From positions 16,050,254-16,114,253 of the forward strand of contig NC_035168.2 of NCBI RefSeq assembly GCF_001659605.2: a stretch of DNA of 64,000 nucleotides, in the 5' to 3' direction. Under the pieces are notes generated by a model, which saw only the letters and a program-made list of their open reading frames with translations, had not been told where the DNA came from and did not search any database. Position numbers and translations under genes: made by a program. The DNA comes from Manihot esculenta. Its lineage: Eukaryota; Streptophyta; Magnoliopsida; Malpighiales; Euphorbiaceae. Positions 26,101 to 37,455 of this stretch are shown here, piece after piece. Each line of letters starts with the position of its first letter. The first letter of the stretch is position 1.

Positions 26101-28105
26101 TACGAGCCTGAAGAGATGAGATCAAACCTCTAGGTGTACCCCTCCTGTCTCCTCTGAAGACGACCTCTGACCCATCCTGATCTCTGAACCTGACTACCTT
26201 GTCCCTGCAGTCCAAGGTAGCACCATGGGTAGATAACCAGTCCATCCCTAGAATGACATCAAAGTCTGTCAACTCTAGGACTACAAGGTCGGCGGACATG
26301 CATCTCCCCTCAATAAAAACTGGACTACACTGACAGACTGACTCTGCCACTGATGGATCACACTTGGGTCCACTGACCCAGAGAGGACACTCTAACCCAG
26401 AGACCATTAATCCCAACCTCTCTACGGCCCTCGGAGCAATAAAAGAATGAGATGCACCAGGGTCCATCAATGCATACACATCAGAACACCCGATGATGAG
26501 ATTACCTGCCACCACGGTGTTAGATGCATCTACTTCCTGCCGTGTCATCGTGAAGATCCGTGCTGGTGCTGATGGACCTTCACCTCTGAAACCCGCTGAA
26601 GAAGAGGCTGTCCCTCTCCCTCTGCCTCTGCCACTGGCCTGTGTCATGGCTGGAGCTACTGGCTGCGCTACACTCCCTGAAGCTGTCTGCTGGGACGGTG
26701 CCATCGGGGCTACTCTTGGACATTCTCGAGACATATGCCCCTCCTGACCACATCTGTAACAGGCTGTCGTCCTGAACCGACATACTCCCCTGTGTGGCCT
26801 ACCACACCTTGCACATGCTGCATTGTCCGCACCAGAGCTTGAGCCACTCCCCAATCCCAGACTGGACTTGACTTTGTTCCAGAACTTGTTCTTCTTTGAC
26901 TTCCTGTGGCCTCTGTCCCATTTCTTACTACCTGAAGCTGCTGCACTCAAAGAAGAAGAGCCTGGGGTCTTTGAACCAGAAGGCTGTGCCACTGACTGCT
27001 TGACTTTCCCCTCGATGATAGCACTAGCCTCCATTCTTCGGCCCATATCCACTATGGCATGAAAACTCTCCCTCTCTACTGACTGAATCAAGGAGGAGTA
27101 CCTGGAGTGAAGCTTCATGATATACCTCCTTGACTTCTTCTGATCTGTATTCAGATCCTGCCCGGAAAAAGGCAACAGTTCCATAAATCTGTCTGTGTAC
27201 TCGTCTATGCTCATCTCCTCAGTCTGCCTCAATTGCTCAAATTCTATCATCTTCTGTTCCCTTGAGCTATCAGGGAAAGCCCATCCTGCAAATTCATTAG
27301 CAAACTCCTCCCATGAAAGACTGTCCACCCTTGGCTTCACATAGCTTTTGAACCACTCACGGGCCTTCTTGCATTTCAAAGTGAAACCAGCCATCTGAAT
27401 GGCTCTACTGTCATCAGCTCCAATTTCATCTGTTATTGTTTTGACCCTCTCCAGATACACAAACGGGTCATCACCTGTTTCAAACTGGGGAGCACCCAAC
27501 TTCATATAATCAGTCATCTTCACCTTGCTCCCTCTAGACGAGCTAGGGTTAGGGTCTTGGTTTGTTTGGACAGTAGGTGCTGCTGGTGGTGGAGGAGGTG
27601 CAACATTTTCTGTAGTAGGGTTTGCTGGATTTGGATAGTAGGGAGGAGGTGGATACATTTGGTACTGTGGGTATGGTGGGTAGTATGGTGGGTATGGCAT
27701 CTGTGTGGAGTAAGGGCTAAAGCTATGGTAATCCGATGTACCTCCCATCGAATACCCGGGATTATGTGGAAAGGGTGGGTACTGAGGTTGTTGAACAAAT
27801 CCCGAGGCCTGAGTGCCTCCTTGGGACTCCCCCATACCTTCCTCTGACATACTTACTCCAAGACTACCATCCCTCCTCTGGTCCACATCCATATCATCTC
27901 CCACATCTTCTGACATACCTCCCTGAACTGTTCCCCTCACAGATCTGCTTCTGCCCAAATCCAAAGACCTTCTAGGGTCTCTTATTACTCGGTCCCTGCT
28001 GGACCTGCTTGACATTGCCCTAGGCAATGCTGGAGGACGGGCATCAGTGCCCTCGTCCTGAGGTGGTACTCCAGTCAATCGTGCAGATCGACGAGTTTCT
28101 CTCAT
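23141..28105 (-). CDS. gag-pol: gag-pol polyprotein, element D (1654 aa)
   Basis: A single open frame encodes the whole replication machinery. I start at the ATG 28103-28105 ([12 protein letters not shown]...) because it matches gag starts in A and B; the frame extends 8 codons further up to an unconserved ATG. The order is: Pro/Tyr-rich segment (about 110-185), gag core (about 200-330), zinc knuckle [14 protein letters not shown] (near 448), protease DPGASHSF (near 548), RT with FIDDILVYS (near 882), RNase H (FCDASR, near 1025), integrase zinc domain ([14 protein letters not shown]...CEVCQ) and core with D (MDFVVG), D (VSDRG) and E (QSERTI), then a C-terminal chromodomain. A CAG-to-TAG change ends it seven codons before the usual QQYPHLF end, which is probably tolerable. 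All catalytic residues are present. Without its U3 the 5' LTR should lack a promoter, so expression is doubtful. Confidence 0.95.
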   Translation of the reverse strand: MRETRRSARLTGVPPQDEGTDARPPALPRAMSSRSSRDRVIRDPRRSLDLGRSRSVRGTVQGGMSEDVGDDMDVDQRRDGSLGVSMSEEGMGESQGGTQASGFVQQPQYPPFPHNPGYSMGGTSDYHSFSPYSTQMPYPPYYPPYPQYQMYPPPPYYPNPANPTTENVAPPPPPAAPTVQTNQDPNPSSSRGSKVKMTDYMKLGAPQFETGDDPFVYLERVKTITDEIGADDSRAIQMAGFTLKCKKAREWFKSYVKPRVDSLSWEEFANEFAGWAFPDSSREQKMIEFEQLRQTEEMSIDEYTDRFMELLPFSGQDLNTDQKKSRRYIMKLHSRYSSLIQSVERESFHAIVDMGRRMEASAIIEGKVKQSVAQPSGSKTPGSSSLSAAASGSKKWDRGHRKSKKNKFWNKVKSSLGLGSGSSSGADNAACARCGRPHRGVCRFRTTACYRCGQEGHMSRECPRVAPMAPSQQTASGSVAQPVAPAMTQASGRGRGRGTASSSAGFRGEGPSAPARIFTMTRQEVDASNTVVAGNLIIGCSDVYALMDPGASHSFIAPRAVERLGLMVSGLECPLWVSGPKCDPSVAESVCQCSPVFIEGRCMSADLVVLELTDFDVILGMDWLSTHGATLDCRDKVVRFRDQDGSEVVFRGDRRGTPRGLISSLQARRLLGRGCQGYLAHVRELDSQIREPAAVPVVNEFLDVFPDELPGLPPVREIEFEIELMPGTRPISIPPYRMAPVELKELKEQLQELVDKGFIRPSTSPWGVPVLFVRKKDGSLRLCIDYRQLNKVTTKNKYPLPRIDDLFDQLAGAGCFSKIDLRSGYHQLRIREEDVPKTAFRTRYGHFEFLVIPFGLTNAPAAFMDLMNRVFKQYLDHFVIVFIDDILVYSRSAEEHAHHLRIVLQTLREHGLYAKFSKCEFWLRSISFLGHVVSENGIEVDLKKVEAVANWPRPTSVTEIRSFLGLAGYYRRFVQDFSKIAAPLTRLTRKNQKFEWTDQCDESFEELKKRLTSAPVLALPSSNEDFTVFCDASRVGLGCVLMQNGRVIAYASRQLKRHELNYPTHDLEMAAVIFALKMWRHYLYGVKCEIFTDHKSLQHILSQRDLNLRQRRWVELLSDYDCKIQYHPGKANVVADALSRKSLGSLSHITAKRRPVVKEFYKLMNEGLQLELSGTGALIAQMRVTPVFLEQVAQKQHKDPELVKIARTVQSGKSEEFRFDDKGILRYGNRLCVPDDVGLKGDIMREAHNARYSVHPGATKMYQDLKRVYWWPAMKREVAQFVLACEVCQRVKLEHQKPAGMLNPLPIPEWKWENIAMDFVVGLLVTSNRLDSIWVIVDRLTKSAHFIPVRSGYSVDKLAQVYVDEIVRLHGVPVSIVSDRGPQFTSRFWRSLQNAMGTRLDFSTAFPPQTDGQSERTIQTIEDMLRMCVLDFGGSWRQHLPLVEFAYNNSHHASIGMAPYEALYGRKCRSPVCWEEVGERSLAGPELVEITSRVVPIIRERIKTAASRQKSYADIRRRQIEFQEGDLVLLKVSPMKGVVRFGKKGKLAPRYIGPFEVLQRIGNVSYKLDLPASMARIHPIFHVSMLRKFVSDPGKVLSEPDVEIQEDLTYIEQPVRIIDTQIKKLRNKEIPMVKVLWNHHNMEECTWETRESML

Positions 28106-28153
28106 CCTGTTTTCTGAAAAACAGCACACATCACGTAAACATCATCATTAAAT

Positions 28154-28177
28154 GGTTCATGTGGGCAAACATGAACC
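28154..28177 (-). promoter_or_regulatory. leader hairpin, element D
   Basis: A perfect 9-bp inverted repeat GGTTCATGT / ACATGAACC with a 6-nt loop, between primer site and gag, at the position of those in A, G and H. Confidence 0.6.
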
Positions 28178-28341
28178 TCACAGCTACATTACACACATAG
28201 CATATCATCATAGCATATCACACAATTATACAAGACAGGACTCTACATCCTATCCTAGTGGACATGATTTTCCTATTGTGCTTGACCCTCTATAACCTCT
28301 ATGAGCCCGATACACTATAGGTCCGATCATATGAACCTAGG

Positions 28342-28353
28342 GCTCTGATACCA
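28342..28353 (-). other. primer binding site, element D
   Basis: Minus-strand TGGTATCAGAGC, 3 nt from the 5' LTR, complementary to initiator-Met tRNA. Confidence 0.9.
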
Positions 28354-28356
28354 CTC

Positions 28357-30096
28357 TGTAACGCCCCGGAAATCCGGACCGCTACCGGCGCTAGGATCCA
28401 GATCGGCGTAAGGCCGCCGGGACCCGTAGCAAGCCTGACATATAACCTGCGAACCTGTTCAATCCCATACATGATCATACAATACTCGTAAACCTGTATA
28501 CTTTCTCATACATCAACCAGCTCAACCTGTGCATTCTCATAAACATAACATAAACCTCCACTAGAGCCCTCATCAATATACTCCAATGGGGTATTTCATA
28601 CATACATTGAGCCTGGTTAAACATAATCATCATCATAAAATCTATAGATCATGTATCAAGGGATAACAAACACATATGGTCAAGCACTACTCTATTCCTC
28701 AAAATCATATCATTACATTACATGACCTTTCAAAACTTTTTCAATATACATCAGATCATCATGTCCACATCTAACCATTCTATTACATAATTGGAAACTT
28801 TACTCTTCTACACTTCCTGGTCTAGCCAGAACCTGCAATCCTGGGGGGTAAAGGGAATGGGGTGAGCTACAAGAGCCCAGTGAGCAGAATAATAAAACAT
28901 TTAAAATACATGCGATCATGGAATGCATCACATCACAGACAAGCCACATCAAGGGTAAACCTGTCACCAAATAGTCCCATATTAACTCTGTGCCAGGGCG
29001 TAGTCAAAGGCTTACTGGACTTCCTGTGATCATAACATCTTAACTCTGTGCCAGGGCGTAGTCAAAGGCTCACTGGACTTCCTGTCATCATAACTCTGTG
29101 CCAGGGCGTAGTCAAAGGCTCACTGGACTTCCTGTCAGGGACTATTGGGTCATCCAGCATTACCCACATCAATAACATAATGTGCCATGCAACATATTCG
29201 TGAAATTTCTAATGCAACAACCTAAAATATCACATGGCATAAATGATGCATGAACATGCTCAAAAATTTATATTTCATTACTTTAAAAACTTAAGAGTTT
29301 ATTCTACTCACCTCTGGTTGGCTCTAAAGACTCTGACAAGGTATTGAAGCAGCTAGCACTGCTGGGGTCCTCGGTTCCTCGGGTCCGAACCTACACAGGT
29401 GGACTCAAATGAGGGACCAAACATACTAGAACATAACTCTAAGAATACCCCCAAAAACCCCCTAAAACATCATGAAATAATCACATAAAGATATGCATGA
29501 AATGGCTGAACAGGGCATTTTCGGCGGCACCTTCGGCGGCCGAAAGTCCTGGACAGATCCGAAAGTCAGGCACTTTCGGCGGCACCTTCGGCGGCCGAAA
29601 GCCCTAGACAGAGACGAAAGTCTCTTTTCGGGGGCAACTTCGGCAGCCGAATGCTGCCTCCACAAAGGGGGTTCGGCGGCCGAAACTCCCTTCGGCTGCC
29701 GAACCTGGTTTCTGCCAAAGGGCAGAAACTTGGTTCAAACGAACCTCTTGCCTCCCAAAACCTCTAATCATGCATAATCTTGCTCTACAACATGCATACT
29801 TCACATACATTACACCTAGGGGTCTCAAACTATCATATACCCCATCTACAACACTTCAAACAACACATAACAAGCTACATTGTTCATCAAAGCATCAAAA
29901 CCCATAAACTCATCAATAAGCCTAAACATGCATCTCCACCCATAAATCAACTTAAAACTTGTTAGAAACATACATTGAGCTCAAGATCGGCTCTTACCTC
30001 TTGAAGATCGAGAGAGAGACAACCTAAACTCGGAGATCCAAGCAAATGGGCTCCTGAGTCTCCCAAGCTCCAAAACTTGTTTTAAAAGCTCAAAAC
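28357..30096 (-). repeat. 5' LTR of element D, lacking its U3 promoter half
   Basis: It aligns base by base with 20759-22498 of the 3' LTR, then stops after GCTCAAAAC. In element sense the lost part is the first ~513 bp: U3, dyads, TATA box and the start of the transcript. The junction falls within 30094-30099 and shows a few bases of possible microhomology (CTTGT). Confidence 0.93.
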
Positions 30097-30931
30097 TTGT
30101 GAAATTACATGGTGTTCCAGTGTCGATAGTCTCAGATAGAGGACCTCAGTTTACCTCTAGATTTTGGCGAAGTCTGCAGAGTGCGATGGGCACGAGATTA
30201 GAGTTTAGCACTGCTTTCCACCCACAGACTGATGGACAGTCAGAGAGGACCATCCAGACCATAGAGGATATGCTTCGACTGTGTGTGTTAGACTTTGGCG
30301 GTTCTTGGAGGCACTATCTATCTTTGGTGGAGTTTGCCTACAATAACAGCCATCATGCTAGCATAGGGATGGCTCCGTATGAAGCTTTGTATGGGAGGAA
30401 GTGCAGATCCCCTGTTTGCTGGGAAGAGATAGGAGAGAAGGCTCTTGCAGGGCCAGAGTTAGTAGAGATGACCAGTAGAGTGGTGCCCTTGATCCGAGAT
30501 AGAATCAGGACAGCTCAGAGTAGAGTGGTGCCCTTGATTCGAGATAGAATCAGGACAGCTCAGAGTAGACAGAAAAGTTATGCAGACGTTCGCAAGAAGC
30601 AATTAGAGTTTCAGGAGGGTAGTATGGTATTGCTGAAAGTGTCTCCAATGAAGGGAGTGGTTCGTTTTGGGAAGAAGAGTAAATTAGCTCCACGGTACAT
30701 TGGACCCTTTGAGATTTTGCAGAGGATCGGGAATGTGTCATATAAGCTGGATTTACCTGCTTCTATGGAGAGAATTCACCCGGTATTTCATGTTTCTATG
30801 CTCCGGTAGTTTGTGTCAGATCCGAATCAGGTTTTGAGTGAGCCTGAGGTGGAGATTCTTACGGATCTCACCTATATAGAGCAGCCAGTGCGGATTCTGG
30901 ACACGCAGATCAGACAGCTAAGGAACAAGGA
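30097..30931 (+). pseudogene. gypsy integrase-chromodomain fragment (plus strand)
   Basis: The plus strand encodes the second half of a chromovirus integrase from [18 protein letters not shown] (second catalytic Asp), through [13 protein letters not shown] (catalytic Glu), to the start of the chromodomain ([17 protein letters not shown]). It then stops at 30931, where element E begins. The zinc domain, first Asp and everything upstream are absent. A 45-bp in-frame direct duplication (about 30477-30521 and 30522-30566) repeats [19 protein letters not shown] at 30807-30809 replaces a Lys codon before FVSDP. Non-functional. The orientation fits the interior of element C, most of it having been lost together with the end of D. 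Confidence 0.9.
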
Positions 30932-33245
30932 TGTAACGACCCGAAAATCGGACCGCTACCGGCGCTAGGATCCAGATCGGCTTAAGGCCGCCGGGACCCG
31001 TAGCAAGCCTGACATAAACCTGTAAACCTGTATAATCCCATACATGATCAACAACATGCATAAAAATTTAAACTTTTCTTTCATACATCCAACTCAACCT
31101 GAACATACATTACATAACCATAAACATGACCCCTCTGTGGGATCTCAACAATGCCCCAATGAGCACTATAACATGAGATGAGTTGGCTTACATCTGTATC
31201 ATCAAATATCTAAGATCATGCATCAACAAGGGATTACAATACTCACAGGGTCAAGCACATCTATAACCTCAATATACCTCATTACATAATATACTGTAAT
31301 CTCTTACATTACATTAGTACAACTGTCATGTCCACCATCTAACTATTACATACACATACTTCAAAACTCTGGCTAACCTCCTGGTCTACCCTGTACCTTT
31401 ACATCTGGGGTTAGGGGAGAGGGGTGAGCTACAAAGCCCAGTGAGCAGAATAGTGAAATCATATATTAAAATTTCATGCCATTATGTAATGCAACACATC
31501 ACAACTAATCACATCTCGGATGGTATTGTCACCAATAGTCCTCTACATAGTCCAACTGTGCCGGGACGTAGAATGGGTACAACCGGTCTTTCTCTTAACA
31601 TAACATATCATACAGTCCAACTGTGCCAGGGACGTAGAATGGGTACAACCTGGACTTCCTCTTACATCGTGCCAGGGACGTAGAATGGGTACAACCTGGA
31701 CTTCCATACCATATCATGCCATAACATCATCATATCATATGAGGACTAAAGGATCATCCAATGACCAATCCACATCAACATCATAAATGCAATGCAACAT
31801 ATTCGTGAATACTAATGCAAACAACCTACTATATCTCATGGCATTCATGATGCATGGATCATGCTCAAAATTCATACTTCATTTATTTTAAAACTTTAAG
31901 GTTTATTCCACTCACCTCTGGCTAGCTCTGACAAACTCTGTAGCAGCAGGCTCACTGCTGGGGTCCTCGGTTCCTTGGGTCCGAACCTACACAGGTGGAC
32001 TCCAATGAGGGACCAAACATACATAAACATAACTCTAATATACTCCCCAAAAACCCCCTAAAACATCATAAAACAATTACATAAAAACATGCAAGAAATG
32101 GCTGGACAGGGCACTTTCGGCGGCAGGTTCGGCGGCCGAAAGTCCCTCCAGAGCCAAAAGTCAGGCAGGTTCGGCGGCACCTTCGGCGGCCGAAACTCCC
32201 AGACAGAGGCGAAACTCATGCATGTTCGGCGGCACCTTCGGCTGCCGAAAGTCCCAGACAGAGACGAAAGTCTCCTTTCGGGGGCAACTTCGGCAGCCGA
32301 AAGGCCTGTCTCCCCAGCCACGTTCGGCGGTCGAAAGCTCCTTCGGCTGCCGAACCTGGTTTCTGCCAAAGGGCAGAAACTTGGCTCTCATTATGCACAT
32401 TTGCCTCCTAACTCTACCAACATACATATAACTCATCCTAATCATGCAAAAATCCATACAATGGTTCCTAGGGGCCTCAAGCTAACTTAAACCCCAACTA
32501 CAACACACAACAACAACACAAACCAACATACATTGCTCAAATCATATCATTAACTCAAAAACCTAACTATGAGCTAAACATGCATTCTACCCCATAGATC
32601 TTGCATAAAACTTATTTTAAACATGAAATGAGCTTAAGATCGGCTCTTACCTCTTGAAGATCGAGAGAGAGACGTCCTAAACTCGGAGGTGGGAGATTTT
32701 GAGTTCTTGAACCTCAAAGCTCCAAAACTTGCTTTAAACTTGAAAATCTTCAAAACAAAGTAAAAGCTTGTGAAAATCTTGAAAGATTTGAAGGAAAGAA
32801 CTCAAGGATGGTGAGGAACGGCGGAAAAGCTCACCTTGGCCGAAAATGGGGAAAAGCTCGCCCGTTTTCGGCTAAGGGACCCTTTTATAGTGGCTGGCCA
32901 GGCCACGTTCGGGGGCCGAATGTGCCTTCGCATGCATGCCATGTTCGGCGGCCGAACTTGAGGTTCGGCGGCCGAACCTGGACTTTCCTCACTTATGCTT
33001 TCGGGGGCCTAAAGGCGCTCCCGAAGGCATGCATGTTCGGCGGCCGAACTTGAGGTTCGGCGGCCGAACCTGAGTTTTCCTTCAAGGTTGTTTTCATGCG
33101 AAAACTCATTTCCATTTTACTTAAAACCATGAAATACCTTAAAACATTTTATGAAAACATGATTCTACCCTACTAGAGGCCTCCGACATCCGAGATTCCA
33201 CCGGACGGTAGGAATTCCGATACCGGAGTCTAGCTGGGTATTACA
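30932..33245 (-). repeat. 3' LTR of element E (2314 bp)
   Basis: Plus-strand ends are TGTAACGACCCG and GGGTATTACA. The TATA (TATAAAAG, minus) is at 32882-32889, with dyad pairs at 20-bp spacing starting near 32943 and 33033. It inserted into the integrase fragment; AAGGA (30927-30931) should be the duplication, with its partner outside the window. Confidence 0.93.
31552..31710 (-). repeat. tandem repeat cassette in LTR E (3 copies)
   Basis: Three copies of a unit with GTGCCAGGGACGTAGAATGG and GTACAACCTGGACTTCC, in the shared cassette position. Confidence 0.8.
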
Positions 33246-33260
33246 TTCTCCCCCCCTTAA
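33246..33260 (-). other. polypurine tract, element E
   Basis: Minus-strand CTTAAGGGGGGGAGAA next to the 3' LTR, preceded in element sense by the conserved inverted repeat ACATTCGGGGACGAATGT. Confidence 0.9.
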
Positions 33261-33353
33261 GAACATTCGTCCCCGAATGTACCTCAACTAGCACACAACA
33301 AGGTATCACACATAACATACATACATAGCACATAAACACAAAGAGATCTAACC

Positions 33354-34843
33354 TTAAAAGAGATGAGGGTACTGCTGGAGCATAGACTCCCGTGTCTCCC
33401 AAGTGCATTCCTCCAAATTGTGGTGGTTCCACAGGACTTTCACCATCGGGATTTCCTTGTTTCTTAACTTTCTGATCTGGGTGTCTATGATCCGTACTGG
33501 CTGTTCAACATAGGTGAGATCCTCTTGGACCTCCACATCAGGCTCACTAAGAACCTTGCTCGGATCTGACACAAACTTCCTCAACATTGAAACATGGAAT
33601 ACCGGATGGATTCTTTCCATTGAAGCAGGTAAATCCAGCTTGTACGACACATTCCCGATCTTTTGCAAGATTTTAAATGGTCCAATGTATCGTGGGGCTA
33701 GTTTACCTTTCTTTCCGAAGCGAACCACTCCTCTCATAGGAGACACCTTAAGCAATACCAAATCCCCCTCTTGAAACTCTAACTGTCTTCTGCGGACGTC
33801 TGCATAACTCTTCTGTCTGCTTGCAGCGGTCTTGATTCTCTCTCTGATTATGGGTACCACCCTGCTGGTGATCTCTACAAGCTCAGGCCCTGCCAAGGCC
33901 TTTTCTCGAACTTCCTCCCAGCAAACAGGTGATCTGCACTTCCTTCCGTACAAAGCTTCATATGGAGCCATCCCGATGCTAGCATGATGGCTGTTATTGT
34001 AGGCAAACTCCACCAAAGGTAGATGTTGCCTCCAAGAACCGCCAAAGTCCAGCACACACATTCTAAGCATATCTTCGATAGTCTGGATGGTCCTTTCTGA
34101 CTGTCCGTCAGTCTGGGGGTGGAAGGCAGTACTGAAATCCAGCCTAGTACCCATGGCATTCTGCAGACTCCGCCAAAACCTGGAGGTGAACTGGGGCCCT
34201 CTATCTGACACTATCGAAACAGGAACCCCATGCAGCCTGACGATCTCATCTACATACACCTGCGCCAACTTGTCCACAGAATAGCCACTCCTGACAGGAA
34301 TGAAGTGAGCAGATTTGGTGAGTCTGTCCACAATCACCCATATGGAGTCCACTCTGTTGGACGCCGCCGGTAGCCCCACTACGAAGTCCATAGCTATATT
34401 CTCCCATTTCCATTCTGGAATAGGTAGCGGGTTAAGCATTCCAGCTGGCTTCTGATGTTCCAGCTTCAGCCTCTGACACACTTCGCAGGCTGACACAAAC
34501 TGTGCCACTTCTTTCTTCATAGCTGGCCACCAATAAACCTTCTTTAGATCTTGATACATCTTGGTGGCTCCGGGGTGAATGCTGTATCTTGCATTATGAG
34601 CCTCTCTCATAATGTCTCCTTTTAGCCCAATGTCATCTGGTACACATAGTCTGCTCCCATAGCGGAGGATCCCCTTGCTGTCGAATCTGAACTCACTACC
34701 ATTGCCTGACTGAACAGTCCTGGCAATCTTCACTAACTCCGGGTCCTCATGCTGTTTCTGAGCCACCTGCTCCAGAAACACGGGTGCTACTCTCATCTGG
34801 GCCACCAAGGCACCTGTACCAGACAACTCCATCTGTAGACCTT
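33354..34843 (-). pseudogene. pol: pol of element E, 3' part (integrase and chromodomain), split
   Basis: The minus strand is open from 34843 to the stop at 33354 (about 496 codons). It encodes the end of the RNase H linker, a complete integrase (zinc domain [10 protein letters not shown]...CEVCQ; catalytic D in MDFVVG, D in VSDRG, E in QSERTI) and the chromodomain ending [11 protein letters not shown]. Its upstream part continues at 60771-60964 on the far side of element G: EEG ends there and LQMELSGTG begins here, with ACCTT duplicated at the joint. The coding itself looks undamaged apart from the two insertions (G and F). Residues read beyond 34843 belong to G's LTR, not to this gene. Confidence 0.93.
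34839..34843. other. target-site duplication of element G, left copy (ACCTT)
   Basis: ACCTT here and at 60771-60775 flank element G exactly. Removing G and one copy restores element E's pol frame. Confidence 0.95.
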
Positions 34844-35021
34844 TGTAATACCCGGCAGATTCAGACATCGGAATTCCTACCGTCCGGTGGCATTTGAGGA
34901 TGTCAGAGGTCTTTGGACGGGTAAGAGAAAGGTTTCTAAAATATTTGCAAGTGTTTTAAAGGTTTAGCGTAGAAAACGAGTTAAATTTCGTGGAGAATTG
35001 GCCAAAGGAGTTTCTGTCATG
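34844..35021 (+). repeat. 5' LTR of element G, first part
   Basis: The first 178 bp, TGTAATACCCGGCAGATTC to TTTCTGTCATG. It continues at 52178 after the CACTA insertion. Confidence 0.95.
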
Positions 35022-35295
35022 CACTACAAAAAAACTGTGAAATTGCGACCAAAATTAGCGACCATATTTTTTGGTCGCTATTTAGCTACCAATCAGCGAC
35101 CATTCTGCGACTAAATGAACAAAATAATACATTTATTTAACAAAAATCTTAGCGACCAATTTTTGGTCGTTAATTGGTCGCTATTTAGCGACCAAATATA
35201 AAATGGTCGCTAAATTTAGCGGGAATTAATGGCGCGAATGTTTAGCGACCATATTTAGCGACTAATTGATTTAGTCGCTAAATAGCGACCAATCA
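35022..35295 (+). repeat. left terminal and subterminal repeats of the CACTA element
   Basis: The terminal inverted repeat is followed by about a dozen GCGACCA / TGGTCGC words in both orientations, mirrored at the right end. Confidence 0.9.
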
Positions 35296-35668
35296 GCAAC
35301 CATTTCAATTTTAAAATTTTAATTTAATTTTTAATTAAATTTTATTTAATTTAAAATTTTAAATTTTATATTAAGTGATTTTAATTCGGTATACAAAATG
35401 ACGTCGTTTTGACAATTTAAGGACACTCTAACCTAATTCCTAATTTTAATCCCTAATTCCTAATTAATTCCTAATCCCTAATAAAATTAACCCTAATTTC
35501 TAATTTCTAATCCCTAATTAATTTTTAACCCTAATTCCTAATTAATCTCTAATTCCTAACAAAACTAACTCTAATCTCTAATCCCTAACCTTAATCCCTA
35601 ATCCTAATCTCTAATCTCTAATTCCTAATCTTTAATCTCTAATTCCTAATAAAATTAACTCTAATCCC
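35296..35668. repeat. AT-rich DNA with a degenerate CCTAAT array
   Basis: No gene. From about 35430 it becomes a run of CTAATTCCTAATCCCTAA-like words, which resumes after the MITEs at 36659-36740. Confidence 0.7.
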
Positions 35669-36122
35669 TAGAGGTGAGCAGAAATCGGTTCAAACCGAAA
35701 AAACTGATCCTATCGAACCGTTTTGAAAATTTGGTTCAGTTTTTTATATATTTCGGTTCGGTTCAGTTTTTAATTTTAAAATTTTTAATTATTTCGATTC
35801 GGTTCGGTTTTGATCAGAAAAAATGAAAAAATCAAACCGAACCGATTAATGATAATAATATATTTTTTCAATAATATAGAGAAATTAAATTATATTAAGA
35901 TTAAAATATTTTAATTAAATTTTAAAATACTAAAAATAAAGTTTAAAAAATTAAAAAATTATTTAAAATCGAAACCGATCGAACCGAATCAGACCGGTAC
36001 GGTTCGATTCGATTTCTAACCCAAATCGGTTCGATTTGATTTTCATAAACACTAAAATTTTAATTTGCGATTTATTTGATTCGGTTTGATTTTAAACCGA
36101 ACCGACCGAATGTTCACCCCTA
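35669..36122. mobile_element. hAT-type MITE 1, flanked by CTAATCCC
   Basis: The ends TAGAGGTGAGCA and TGTTCACCCCTA form an imperfect inverted repeat. The interior is rich in TCGGTTCGGTT / AACCGAACCGA words and could fold back on itself. The 8-bp duplication CTAATCCC is at 35661-35668; its partner is at 36666-36673 once MITE 2 and its duplication are removed. No coding. Confidence 0.85.
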
Positions 36123-36123
36123 C

Positions 36124-36658
36124 TAGGGATGGCAACGGATCGGGTATTTTCGGGTATTCGATCCGACCGAACCCTAATAGGACGGATTTGGGTAGTTATA
36201 ATCGAGTTTGAGATGGGTTCGGGTTTTAAAAATAATACCCGTTGCGGGTTCGAATCAGATTCAGGTTTTATGTACAGGGTATCCACTATCCGAACCCGTT
36301 TATATAAATAATTAATTTAATATAAAAAATATATTTTATAATAATATTTATAAATTTTTTTTATATATTTTTATTTAAAAATTTAAATTTAAATATTCTT
36401 TAGAAATATTAGATTTTTTTAAATGAAAATTATTAATGAAAAATATTTTTTATACAAATTATTAATTAAAATATATAAGATTAAACGGGTTCGGGTTTTA
36501 TTCGGACAATAATAATCAGATTTGGGACGGATTCGGATAGTTTAAATTAATTTTTAATCGGGTTCGGAACGTGTTCGAATATTACTAATATAAATTGAGT
36601 TCGGGTTCGGATTCGGGTAGTTTAATTTTCGCGGATACCCTACCCGTTTACATCCCTA
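36124..36658. mobile_element. hAT-type MITE 2, flanked by ACCCCTAC
   Basis: The ends TAGGGATGGCAACGG and CCGTTTACATCCCTA are inverted repeats resembling Ac/hAT termini. Perfect 8-bp duplications ACCCCTAC lie at 36116-36123 and 36659-36666. The interior has GGGTTCGGGT-type repeats and no coding. It inserted across the last bases of MITE 1. Confidence 0.93.
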
Positions 36659-36740
36659 ACCCCTACTAATCCCTAATTCCTAATCTCTAATCCCTAATCC
36701 CTCTAATTAGCTATACTAACGAAACTAACCCTAAATCCCT

Positions 36741-37278
36741 AATTTATTTTTCCATTTTACTCAGTCACTGAGAGTAGAGACGCTAATCTGTAATCTCAAT
36801 TCAACGCCGCCTCACCCTCCCATCACACATCCCTGTGCCTCTTCTCCTCTGAGCACTGAGCTCCACCACTGTCCACCGTCCAACCTCCAACCTCCACTCT
36901 CCTCCCGACATCATCGACCGATTAACCATTGCGGCTAACTCGGGTCATCGATCTTCGCTTGCAACACTGAGTCGCCGACTGTACCTCTCTGTAGCTCTCT
37001 AGTCTCTCTCTCCAGTCTCCACACAACCGTCGCTCTTCACGTACTCTTGGGCCGTCGCTCTCCAGTCCATCTGCTCTCAACGCTGTGAGTCTATGTCCCA
37101 CTTCGCTTACTGGTTTTTCCAAGTTAATTATGAGTTGAGATTTTCTTTTATTGGTTAACGGAAACTTCTATTGAGCGTCTTCTTCACTTGAGCACTGTAT
37201 TTGTACATGCTACAGATTGAAAGAAACTATTAATCATGGTGTCCTTTTCTTTATATGAATTCCGTCGATGGGGTTTGT
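36741..37278 (+). other. exon-like leader region of the CACTA element
   Basis: CT-rich, GC-richer sequence unlike its AT-rich surroundings, ending with a donor-like GCTGTGAGT at 37082-37090 followed by T-rich intron-like sequence to 37278. It may be the untranslated first exon of a transposon gene, or captured host sequence. No long credible plus-strand frame. Element H begins at 37279. Confidence 0.4.
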
Positions 37279-37455
37279 TGTAATACCCGGCTAGACTCCG
37301 GTATCGGAATTCCTACCGTCCGGTGGAATTTGGGTGTCGGAAACCTCTAGAAGGGTAAAAGCATGTTTTTATAAAATGTTTTCATGTATTTTAATGTTTT
37401 AAGTATGATTTTAAATAAGTTTTTTGCATGAAAATTCTTTAAGGAAAAACCCAGG

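Larger units (their letters stand above)
20759..30096 (-). mobile_element. Element D: near-complete chromovirus with truncated 5' LTR
   Basis: The 3' LTR (20759-23011), polypurine tract, gag-pol, leader, primer site and 1740 bp of the 5' LTR are all present in minus orientation. The two LTRs differ at about eight sites over the shared 1740 bp by eye, all transitions. The last ~513 bp expected of the 5' LTR, which in element sense is U3 with the promoter, are gone; a plus-strand integrase fragment follows. It is inserted in LTR C at 20758/20759 with AGAGT as the only visible copy of a possible duplication. Confidence 0.93.

Noticed and set aside
26455..26490. Protease motif DPGA instead of DTGA/DSGA as a lost active site
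   Set aside because: The same DPGA is in B, D and H, the Asp is intact, and from memory DPGA occurs in other plant gypsy proteases. It is a lineage variant, not damage.
35430..35668. CCTAAT/CCCTAA-like run as an interstitial telomere
   Set aside because: The words are degenerate and mixed (CTAATTCCTAAT), not the plant heptamer CCCTAAA in register. It is better described as a low-complexity array.
36129..36311. Small frames in MITE 2
   Set aside because: They fall in GGGTTCGGGT-type repeats of a non-coding element.
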